Below, piece by piece: positions 42,151-49,586 of a stretch of DNA of 64,000 bases (positions are counted from its first letter, which is position 1; each line of letters begins with the position of its first letter). Position numbers and translations under genes: made by a program. The notes below the pieces were generated by a model. That model had not been told where the DNA came from. It did not search any database and saw only the letters and a program-made list of their open reading frames with translations. Source of the stretch: Natronomonas moolapensis 8.8.11 (GTDB taxonomy: Archaea; Halobacteriota; Halobacteria; Halobacteriales; Haloarculaceae); the NCBI RefSeq assembly GCF_000591055.1, contig NC_020388.1, positions 1,364,001-1,428,000 on the forward strand. The letters run 5' to 3'.

Positions 42151-44219
42151 TCCTCTTCCATCTCCGCTTTGGCCACCTCGGCGCCGGCGAACTCGAGCAC
42201 CTCCTTTGCACCCTCGGTGCTGTACCCTTGCTCTTCTAAGGCGTCGACCCACGCGTTTCGCTCGTCGTCGTCGAGGTCGCCGCTGGAGACGAGCGCCGAG
42301 AAGTTGATATTGTGCTTTTTGTCCTCCCAGAGCTTCCGTTCGAGCGCCCGGCGGAGCCGGTCGTTGTCCTGCGGTTCGAACGTCTCGCCCTCGCGGGCGC
42401 GGCGGCTGACCCAGTTTGCGACCTCCTGTCTGAAGTCGTCCTTCCGATCGGCCGGCACGTCGAGTTTCTCCTCGACGGCCCGCAGGAACGTCTCGTCCGG
42501 CTCGGACTCCCGGCCGGTGATCGAGTCCTCGACGGTGTCGTCGTCGATGTAGGCCATGACGTGATCCATGTACTTCTCGCCCTGTCGTTGGATTTCGTCG
42601 AGGTCGTACGCCAGGGCGTGGCGGACGTCCTCGATCGCCCGCTCTTTGTACTCCTCGCGGACCAACTCGAGGTACCGGTAGTACGTCTCGAAGTTCTCTT
42701 CGGGGATCGAGCCGTGATTCTCGAGGTTGCCCTCGAGATGGTTGAACGCCGTCAGCGGCGAGAGGAACATCCGCTCTCTGTGCATCGAGTCCATGATAGC
42801 CTCGGCGATCTCGTCGCCGATGAAGCGCGGCGAAACGCCGTCCATCCCCTCGCCGATGTCGGCCGTCTCCTCGGCCTCGTCGCGGAGCTTCTTGACGTCT
42901 ATGTCCTCGCCCTCGTCGATCTCGCCGTTGTAGGCCTTGGCCTTCTGGACGACGGAGACGGTGCCGCCGTCGGGCTCCTCGATGCGTGTCAACACGCCGA
43001 ACAGCCCGGCCATCTCCAGGGTGTGTGGCTCGACGTGGATATCCGGGACGTCGGCGTTGTTGAGCATCTTCCGGTAGATCTCGGCCTCCTCTTCGTACTG
43101 GAGGACGTAGGGGAAGTCGATCCGTTTGGTCCGGTCGTTGAACGCTTCCATCTTCTCGTCGCCCTTTTTATCTCGGTACTCGGGCATGTTCGTCCGACCG
43201 ACGATGACCTGGTCGATGTCGATACGGGGGTTGTTTTTCGGCTTGATAGTCTGTTCTTGGCTGGCGTGGAGGAAGTCATAGAGGAACTCCCGCTGGAGTT
43301 TCAACAGCTCCTCACCGGAGAAGATGCCGCGGTTGGCGTTACAGAAGGCTCCGGAGTAGTCGAACGCCCGTGGGTCGCTCTCGCCGTAGACCGCGATCTT
43401 CGAGTAGTTGACGTCGCCGGTGAGTTCGGTCTCGTCTTGGTTCTTTTTGTCCTTCGGCTCGAACGTCTCGACGGCCTGGCGTTTGTTTTCGTCGGCGAGC
43501 AGGCGGACGACCTCGACGTGGTTCTCCAGCACTGCCTGGAGGTCGTCGTCGTAATGTTCCAACAGCGCGTCCATGTAGAACTCGCTCGCGGGATCTAACG
43601 CCTGCTCGTTGCGGATCGTGTAGGGGGCGTCGAGCCGGTCGTTGAGGTCGTCGATGACCCGCTTGCGGCCCTCGAGCGGCAGGAGGACGATCGGGTCTTG
43701 GTTCATCGGCGACCGGACGACGTCGTCGGCGGGGTCTTGATCCGGGAGGACGTCACAGAGCCCGGTCCAACGGAAGGTGTACATCCGACCCGCCTCGCGC
43801 GTGGTGTAGTCCTCGAAGTACCGCCGGATCTGTCGGTCGAAGTCGGACTTCCCCGACCCGACGGGGCCGAGCAGGAGTTTGATCCGCTTTTCCGGGCCGA
43901 GACCACGGGCGCCGGATTTCACCTTGTTCGTGAACTCGTGGATCGCCTCGTGGATGATCCGCCCGTAGAAGGTGTTCTCGCCGTCGCCCAGCGGGTCCTC
44001 GGCGGCGATGTCGTACTCGACGATCCCCGCCTCCTCGTCGTAGGCCGTGCCGTAGTAATCGAACATATCAGCCAGCCGCTGGTGGGCATTGCGGGCGATC
44101 TTCGGGTCGTCGTATAGCTCCTGCAGGTACCACTCGAACGACCGCGTCCGGCGGAGGTCCGACGGGATCGTGCTCCGATACTCCTTGCTGAGTTCTTCGA
44201 GGGTTTCCATATCACTCAT
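42147..44219 (-). CDS. prkA: PrkA-type serine protein kinase, first paralog
   Basis: A 690-aa homolog of Bacillus PrkA and E. coli YeaG. It has an AAA-type ATPase core with P-loop LLGPVGSGKSDFDRQ (117-131), and TFRWTGLCDVLPDQDPADD, AFDYSGAFCNANRGIFSGEEL and VIVGRTNMPEYRDKKGDEKM, all family hallmarks. The C-terminal region (from about residue 520) is the kinase-homology domain. It is the first gene of the operon. An alternative start three codons downstream exists. These kinases are linked to stationary-phase and stress physiology in bacteria. Confidence 0.94.
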   Translation of the reverse strand: MSDMETLEELSKEYRSTIPSDLRRTRSFEWYLQELYDDPKIARNAHQRLADMFDYYGTAYDEEAGIVEYDIAAEDPLGDGENTFYGRIIHEAIHEFTNKVKSGARGLGPEKRIKLLLGPVGSGKSDFDRQIRRYFEDYTTREAGRMYTFRWTGLCDVLPDQDPADDVVRSPMNQDPIVLLPLEGRKRVIDDLNDRLDAPYTIRNEQALDPASEFYMDALLEHYDDDLQAVLENHVEVVRLLADENKRQAVETFEPKDKKNQDETELTGDVNYSKIAVYGESDPRAFDYSGAFCNANRGIFSGEELLKLQREFLYDFLHASQEQTIKPKNNPRIDIDQVIVGRTNMPEYRDKKGDEKMEAFNDRTKRIDFPYVLQYEEEAEIYRKMLNNADVPDIHVEPHTLEMAGLFGVLTRIEEPDGGTVSVVQKAKAYNGEIDEGEDIDVKKLRDEAEETADIGEGMDGVSPRFIGDEIAEAIMDSMHRERMFLSPLTAFNHLEGNLENHGSIPEENFETYYRYLELVREEYKERAIEDVRHALAYDLDEIQRQGEKYMDHVMAYIDDDTVEDSITGRESEPDETFLRAVEEKLDVPADRKDDFRQEVANWVSRRAREGETFEPQDNDRLRRALERKLWEDKKHNINFSALVSSGDLDDDERNAWVDALEEQGYSTEGAKEVLEFAGAEVAKAEMEEE

Positions 44220-44585
44220 TCTATCACGGGGACGCGACGTGTCCCGTCCGCTGGCCGTCGTCTCGGCGTTCGATCTCCTGCTCAAACCGGTCTCTCCCGA
44301 ACGACGCATCGACACGGGTGCCGAGAGACGGTGATCGATACCGATACTATCTTGTATGAGAGTGCTACGCACTCATAAATGTTGTTACCAGTGCCCACGA
44401 TATTCGACCGCACGCAGTCCCGAAACCCGGCAAGCGACGACCTATTCCACGCTCCCCGTGAATCGATGACTGGCGGCGGCCCGAGGATCTTTTATAAACA
44501 TCCGCCCGACAGCCGATACGGACGACTTCCCGTGGAGGCCGGCACGGGACGTGGGGATTATATAAATCGGCTCTGTAGAACGGGC
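44220..44585. promoter_or_regulatory. upstream region of the prkA operon and of the 27-aa peptide
   Basis: Divergent promoter region of 366 bp. An imperfect inverted repeat (tgagagtgctacgcactca, 44357-44375) sits about 140 nt before prkA. TATA-like tttataaa (44491-44498) and ttatataaat (44558-44567) face right; the latter serves the 27-residue peptide. No longer gene is evident. Confidence 0.55.
44558..44567 (+). promoter_or_regulatory. TATA box for the 27-aa membrane peptide
   Basis: ttatataaat, centred about 24 nt before the ATG at 44586. Confidence 0.7.
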
Positions 44586-44669
44586 ATGGACAGACAGCAG
44601 ATCATCGCGGTGTTCTTCGTCCTGCTGATGGTGATGTGGCTGGTGGCCGCCGCGGCGACGGTGTTGTAA
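44586..44669 (+). CDS. single-span membrane peptide (27 aa)
   Basis: MDRQQIIAVFFVLLMVMWLV and a short AAAATVL tail: one transmembrane helix with a charged N-terminus. It has its own TATA box at leaderless spacing and a clean stop. I recall very similar short haloarchaeal proteins beginning MDRQQI, which supports it being real. Function unknown. Confidence 0.65.
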   Translation: MDRQQIIAVFFVLLMVMWLVAAAATVL

Positions 44670-44689
44670 CGGTCGCGGGGCCGTGGTGG

Positions 44690-44779
44690 CCCCGACGAGA
44701 AGCCGGACACCGGTACCGAGACGTCGATTTACAGGCGGTCGAGGCGAATGCCCCGGGGCTTGGCCCCGACGAGAAGCCG
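44690..44779. repeat. direct repeat with GC hairpin left of the broken tnpB
   Basis: ggccccgacgagaagccg occurs at 44690 and 44762. The second copy follows cggggcttggccccg, a strong hairpin. It may be an end of the neighbouring IS200/IS605-type element or a remnant of an older one. Confidence 0.5.
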
Positions 44780-44832
44780 ACAAGCTGTGACACAAATCAT
44801 TAAGCAAACATATGTTTAATCAAGAGACAGCG

Positions 44833-46061
44833 ATGGAGTACAGCCACCGCTACCCTGCATACCCGACACAACAGGTAGTCGGTGAACTGGAACGTCACAT
44901 CGACATTCATCGCCAAGCGTACAACTACACTCGGTACGAGTACGAGAACGTGGATGCCGACGACATTGGCTCCGCGTACAGACACCACTATCGACTTCCC
45001 GGTTGGAAAGACGAGTTCCCCGCCTTCTCGGAAATCAATTCGAAGGCTCTGCAACGAACTGTCACCCGGTTCTACCAGAACCTCGACGGCCTCTCCGAGA
45101 AGAAACAGAACGGTCGGAAGGTCGAGAAGCTCGACTGGAAGTCACCGAGAGAGTTCCAGAGTATAACGTACTCGCAGTCCGGCTTCGAACTCAAAAACAC
45201 GAGTGGCCGACGCGCGACGCTCTGGCTCTCGAAAATTGGTGACATCCATCCGCTACCACCGCGAAATCCGATGAAGCAGACATCAAAGAAGTCACAGTCA
45301 AAAAAGAGACGACTGGTGAGTGGTTCGTCTCCTTCGGGTTGGAACCCGACGACGCAGACCTGCCCGAGAAACCCGCCGTGGACTCGTTGGACGCGAGTAG
45401 CGCAGACTCTCATGGAAAGAACAAGGGTCGAACAACTACGAGAGGCAACGTCGTGAGGTGGCGAAGGTGAAACGCCACATTCGGCGGAAGGTGCTGGACT
45501 ACCAGCACAAGATTACGACGTGGCTCGTCCGCGCGTACGACGCCGTGTTCGTTGAGGACTTGGAAGTGAAAGAGATGCTCGAACAATCGCATAATGCTCA
45601 CAACAAGCAAGATGCGGCGTGGCGACAGTTCATCACTGTGATCGAATACAAGGCCGACCTGTACGGCTGTCACGTCGTACAACCCGAAGCGGCAGGAACG
45701 ACAAAAGAGTGTGCGGCGTGTGGTGTGGAGACGGCGAAACCTATCTCGGTCAGGGAACACTCCTGCCCGGCGTGTGGGTTCGAGTGTGATCGTGATGCGA
45801 ACGCGGTCGTCAGACCACGTCTGACGGGCAGCAAAGTCGCAAAGCGATTTTGCGACGGCGATGAACGTCCTCGAGCGCGGTTGTTCTGAACTAGGGCTGG
45901 GATGGCCCGAAGACACGCCTGTGGAGGCTGCACTCCCTACGGACACGACTCAGTTCGAGTCTGTGTCTGCAACGCGCGTCATCGAAGCAGGAAGCCTCGG
46001 GGTCGTACGGAAGACGAAGTCTTCCGCGATGACGAGACGCTCAGCGCCTCGAACCACTTGA
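44833..46061 (+). pseudogene. tnpB: broken TnpB (IS200/IS605-type RNA-guided nuclease)
   Basis: The N-terminal half reads MEYSHRYPAYPTQQ ... FQSITYSQSGFELKNTSG until about 45240. It then continues in another frame (ADIKEVTVKKETTGEWFVSF...LDAS to about 45400) and a third (NNYERQRREVAKVKRHIRRK...). The jump after LDAS removes the segment expected to hold the first RuvC Asp (GIDLG). The second RuvC Glu (VFVEDLEVKEM), the zinc finger (CAACG...CPACGFECDRDANA) and the final Asp remain. A roughly 50-bp insert with two perfect hairpins interrupts the C-terminus, which resumes at 45861 (MNVLERGCSELGLGWPEDTP). It cannot be active. Confidence 0.85.
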
Positions 46062-46070
46062 CCCCGAGGC
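45994..46070. repeat. right-end hairpins of the tnpB element
   Basis: gcctcggggtc (45994-46004) and gaccccgaggc (46060-46070) are an 11-bp perfect inverted repeat enclosing a smaller perfect hairpin, cggaagac-gaa-gtcttccg (46008-46026). In intact elements this end region gives rise to the TnpB guide (omega) RNA scaffold, so a relic of that RNA may lie here. Confidence 0.6.
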
Positions 46071-46199
46071 GATTCACCGACCTGCCATCTCTCCTGTGGG
46101 GTGAAAAATGACTGCCATGCAGCCCTGTCTTTGTGGGGGATCTGCTCCTCTGTAACGCCGCCCGGGAGCTATTTGTCGTCGGCTTCCGACAGTACCCGT

Positions 46200-46592
46200 A
46201 TGGACGACACGGAACTCCTTTCGCTCGCCCGGGAGGCGGTCGAACGGTCTTACGCACCGTACTCGGAGTACTACGTCGGTGCCGCGATCGAGACCGGCGA
46301 CGGGACGACGTTCACCGGCTGTAACGTCGAAAACGCGAACTACTCGAACAGCGTCCACGCCGAGGAGTTGGCCCTCTCGAAGGCGGTGGCGGCCGGGCAC
46401 CGAGGCTTCGAGGCGGTCGCCGTGAGCTCCGACCGGCGCGACGGGGTGACCCCCTGTGGGATGTGCCGACAATCGCTCGCGGAGTTCTGTGACGACGGGC
46501 TCAGAGTCGTCTGTGACCCCCCGGACGGGCGGGCCAGTTACACCCTGGGCGAGTTGCTCCCGGACACGATCACCGCGGGCCACCTCGAATGA
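46200..46592 (+). CDS. cdd: cytidine deaminase
   Basis: Zinc enzyme of pyrimidine salvage that converts cytidine/deoxycytidine to uridine/deoxyuridine. It has 130 aa. The zinc site is HAEELAL (H53, catalytic E55) with PCGMCRQ (C86, C89). The first ligand is His rather than the Cys of most tetrameric enzymes. FTGCNVENANYSNSV is the substrate-binding segment. The stop overlaps the next gene's start (ATGA), coupling it to a nucleoside phosphorylase that would use its product. Confidence 0.93.
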   Translation: MDDTELLSLAREAVERSYAPYSEYYVGAAIETGDGTTFTGCNVENANYSNSVHAEELALSKAVAAGHRGFEAVAVSSDRRDGVTPCGMCRQSLAEFCDDGLRVVCDPPDGRASYTLGELLPDTITAGHLE

Positions 46593-47416
46593 CCAACGCC
46601 AGCGAGGATCCCAGCGAAGACAAACAGTACCACCTCGGGCTGTATGAGGGCGAAGTCGACGGTCCGGTGTTGCTCCCGGGCGACCCGGGCCGCGTCGACG
46701 TGATCGCCGACCTGTGGGACTCGGCCGAGGAACTCGCCAGCCACCGCGAGTACAGAAGCGTTGTCGGGGAGTACGACGGCGAGCCGGTAACTGTCACCTC
46801 GACCGGGATCGGATCGCCGTCGGCGGCCATCGCCGTCGAGGAACTCGCCCGCGTCGGCGCGGAGACGTTTCTCCGCGTCGGGTCGTGCGGGGCGATCCAG
46901 CGGCACGTCGGCGTCGGCGACCTCGTCATCACCACGGGCGCGGTCAGACAGGAGGGGACAAGCGACGAGTACGTCCGCGAGGACTACCCAGCGAGCGCCC
47001 ACGGCGAAGTCGTGACCGCACTGGTGGCTGCCGCCGAACGGCTCGGCCACGAGTACCACGTCGGCGTCACCTGCTCGACCGACTCGTTTTATACCGGGCA
47101 GTCCCGCCCGGGCGTCGACGGGTTTCGGGCCGCCGGCAGCGACGCCCAGATCGAGGCGCTCCGCGAGGCGGGCGTGCTCAACTTCGAGATGGAGGCGAGC
47201 GCGATCCTGACACTCGCGGGGCTGTACGGACTCCGCTCGGGAGCTGTCTGTACGGTCTATGCGAACCGTGTCACCGGCGAGTTCCGGACGGAGGGCCAAC
47301 GGAAGGCGGCGGAGACGGCGTCGCTGGCCGCGGCGCTTCTCGGTCGGATGGACCGAATCAAAGAGCGCGAGGGTGTCGACCGCTGGCACGCCGGGCTATC
47401 GCTCGGCGATGTGTGA
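46589..47416 (+). CDS. nucleoside (uridine) phosphorylase
   Basis: A 275-aa PNP/UDP-family phosphorylase that cleaves a nucleoside with phosphate to base and ribose-1-phosphate. LLPGDPGRVDVIADLW is the phosphate/purine-loop motif, VTSTGIGSPSAAIAVEEL and FLRVGSCGAIQ line the active site, and NFEMEASAILTLAGLYG is the nucleoside-binding Glu-Met-Glu segment. Pairing with cytidine deaminase in one operon favours uridine as substrate and a pyrimidine salvage role. Confidence 0.92.
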   Translation: MTNASEDPSEDKQYHLGLYEGEVDGPVLLPGDPGRVDVIADLWDSAEELASHREYRSVVGEYDGEPVTVTSTGIGSPSAAIAVEELARVGAETFLRVGSCGAIQRHVGVGDLVITTGAVRQEGTSDEYVREDYPASAHGEVVTALVAAAERLGHEYHVGVTCSTDSFYTGQSRPGVDGFRAAGSDAQIEALREAGVLNFEMEASAILTLAGLYGLRSGAVCTVYANRVTGEFRTEGQRKAAETASLAAALLGRMDRIKEREGVDRWHAGLSLGDV

Positions 47417-47433
47417 GTCCGCTCGGGACGCCG

Positions 47434-48600
47434 TCACATGTCCGGGAACGCCTTCGCGGCGTCCCCGAATCCGGTCACCGTGGTGATCCAGCGGGCGGCG
47501 ACGGTCTTTTTCAGCGCCTTCGCCGCCGGGCCGCCGAAGGTGTCCATCGGGAGCCCCTTGACGTCGTGTGCGACGGCCTTGCTGCCGACGGAGATGAGCG
47601 TCCCCTTGTCCTCGTGTGTCCACTCGACGAGCGGCTCGTCGCGGATCGCACGAGCGATGTTCTCGCCGGCGACTTCGGCGGCCTGCCAGGCGGCCTGCGC
47701 CGTCGGCGGTGCGGGGTTGTCCTGGCCGGACTGGTCGACGAGCGCGGCGTCGCCGAGCGCGAACACGCGCTCGTCGGACGTCCGGAAGTCGGAGGCTGCC
47801 TCGATGCGATTGCTCCGTTCGTCCTTGTCGAGGGCCGCGGTCTCGGCCGCGTCCTGGCCTGTGATACCGCCGGTCCAGAGCAACACGTCGTAGTCGAGTT
47901 CCGTCTCGTCGCCGACGTACACCGTCGCGTCGTCGACCTCGCCGATGAACTCGCCGGTGTGGACCTCGACGTCCTTCTCCTCGAGGAGCTTTCGAAGCTT
48001 CGCCTGCACGACGGGGTCGTTGTTCGGGAAGACGCTGTCCAGCCCCTCGACGAGGTGGATCTCCAGCGGCGCTCGGTGCTTGTCGCGGAACTCCGCGATC
48101 TCGCCGGCGGACTGGATGCCGGAGAGCCCGGCTCCGCCGACGACGACCTGTGCGGGGTCGTTTCGAGCGGCTTCGCGGGCGGCCTCGGTGACGGCATCGT
48201 GGATCTCGAGTACGTCTTCGAGGCTCTTGAGCGTGAGCGAGTGCTCTTCGAGGCCATCGATACCGAAGAAGGCGGTCTTCGAGCCGATACCGACGAGCAA
48301 ATAGTCGTACTCGACAGTCGAGTCGTCGGCGAGTGTGATCACCCGTTCGTCGGTGTCGATGGCGTCGACACGCCCCTGTACGAACCGCGTCGCGGGCGAT
48401 TTGATATCCGAGACGTCGAACGTGATCTTCTCTTTGACGTCCGGGTTCCGGATGCAGCGGTGGGATTCATGGAGCACCAGGTGGTGGTCGACGTCCGATA
48501 CCCAGGTAAGATCGGCCTCAGCGTCGAGTTCCGATTCGAGCCGCTTGATCGCGCCGGTACCGGCGTAACCGGACCCGAGCACGACGACATCCTCTGTCAT
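47434..48600 (-). CDS. NDH-2-like NAD(P)/FAD-dependent oxidoreductase
   Basis: A 388-aa pyridine nucleotide-disulfide-type flavoprotein resembling type II NADH dehydrogenases. The FAD motif is VVVLGSGYAGTGAIKRL at the start, the NAD motif VVVGGAGLSGIQSAGEIAEF around 160, and the FAD-ribityl segment RVFALGDAALVDQ around 290. The absence of a CxxC redox pair argues against a disulfide reductase. It is probably membrane-associated and passes electrons from NADH to menaquinone. The second ATG was chosen because it starts right at the FAD strand. Confidence 0.88.
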   Translation of the reverse strand: MTEDVVVLGSGYAGTGAIKRLESELDAEADLTWVSDVDHHLVLHESHRCIRNPDVKEKITFDVSDIKSPATRFVQGRVDAIDTDERVITLADDSTVEYDYLLVGIGSKTAFFGIDGLEEHSLTLKSLEDVLEIHDAVTEAAREAARNDPAQVVVGGAGLSGIQSAGEIAEFRDKHRAPLEIHLVEGLDSVFPNNDPVVQAKLRKLLEEKDVEVHTGEFIGEVDDATVYVGDETELDYDVLLWTGGITGQDAAETAALDKDERSNRIEAASDFRTSDERVFALGDAALVDQSGQDNPAPPTAQAAWQAAEVAGENIARAIRDEPLVEWTHEDKGTLISVGSKAVAHDVKGLPMDTFGGPAAKALKKTVAARWITTVTGFGDAAKAFPDM

Positions 48601-48864
48601 AGTGGTGTATCGCTGCCCCACCGATACAAACCTGTTGGAAACGGTTCGTCGCCGGGCGACGCGGGTTCCGTTTGAGACGCTCGCTCACGTTGAACTCTGC
48701 GTTTGCTTCGGCTTTCAGTTTGAACTGTACGTTCGTGAGAACAGTCCCGAGGCGGTGGCGAACGAGTACCGGTACGTGTCGGACGACACCCATCGGCTCG
48801 GCCGCGAGCCATCAGCTCGGTTGGTCGGTGCCGCATCGGAGCGCTCTCGCGCAGTGTACGGCAA

Positions 48865-49401
48865 TTAATGAAGCGGCTCTTCCTCGCCCGCCGGTGCTTC
48901 CATGTTGTCGATAGTGAGGATGAGGCTGTTGTTGGTGTCGTCTTTCCCCTCGAGTTGACCCTCAATGAGGAGCTTCGAGAGCGGCGTCGGCCCGACGGTA
49001 ATGTCGTCGCCTTCGTCGAACTCGGAGATCGATCCCTGGAGTTTGATTTCGGCCCGGCAGAGTTCGGGGTGGTGGACACTCGTCAGATCTATCTCCTGGA
49101 CGTTTGTTTTTACCAGTTCGCCCTTGTGCCGAAACGGCACGTCGGCGGCCTGATCCATTTCTTGGATCTTCAACGCGTCGTACGCCGTGGCCGTCGGTTT
49201 ATATCCCCCTTTCGGCCCGGGTACGCCCTCGACCAGTTGCAGCGCCTTGAGGCTCTGCATCTGGTTGCGGATCGTCCCCGGGTTCCGGTCGACCTCGTTT
49301 GCAATGTCTTCACCTTTGACGGCGCTTTCTGACTCGCGAAAGAGGTTGATGAGTTCTTGGAGGATCGTCTTTTGACTGGGAGTAAGTTCGATCGATGACA
49401 T
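48865..49401 (-). CDS. winged-helix transcriptional regulator (often annotated Rrf2-like)
   Basis: A 178-aa protein. Its N-terminal wHTH is LTPSQKTILQELINLFRESE ... GEDIANEVDRNPGTIRNQMQSLKALQLVEG (recognition helix). GPKGGYKPT follows as the wing, as in Rrf2-type proteins. The C-terminal half (VHHPELCRAEIKLQGSI, VGPTPLSKLLIEGQL) is a haloarchaeal sensory domain of unknown ligand; it has one Cys and no Fe-S cluster motif. A TATA-like acttaaac lies about 27 nt upstream of the ATG. It is next to the copper ATPase and oxidase genes, which it might regulate. Confidence 0.83.
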   Translation of the reverse strand: MSSIELTPSQKTILQELINLFRESESAVKGEDIANEVDRNPGTIRNQMQSLKALQLVEGVPGPKGGYKPTATAYDALKIQEMDQAADVPFRHKGELVKTNVQEIDLTSVHHPELCRAEIKLQGSISEFDEGDDITVGPTPLSKLLIEGQLEGKDDTNNSLILTIDNMEAPAGEEEPLH

Positions 49402-49424
49402 AACATACAATTTGGTAGATTGTA

Positions 49425-49432
49425 ACTTAAAC
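49425..49432 (-). promoter_or_regulatory. TATA box for the winged-helix regulator
   Basis: Reads gtttaagt on the coding strand, centred about 27 nt before the ATG; sets the leaderless start. Confidence 0.65.
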
Positions 49433-49586
49433 CCGACGGTGAGAGCGACGGTCTGGAACCCCCCCTGCCAGCGTGTGCGCCAGCCGCCACACCGCAGGCA
49501 GTCGTGTCTTGCCCGTACCGGGGCTCCCGGCGGCATAGATCGGCTCCTGGCGGCATAGACCCGCTGTCGGTCGGAACGGGGCAAAC

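Noticed and set aside
48601-48864. Possible small gene between the flavoprotein and the winged-helix regulator
   Set aside because: An 88-codon frame exists, but it has no recognisable promoter spacing or protein-like pattern and the region looks like ordinary spacer.
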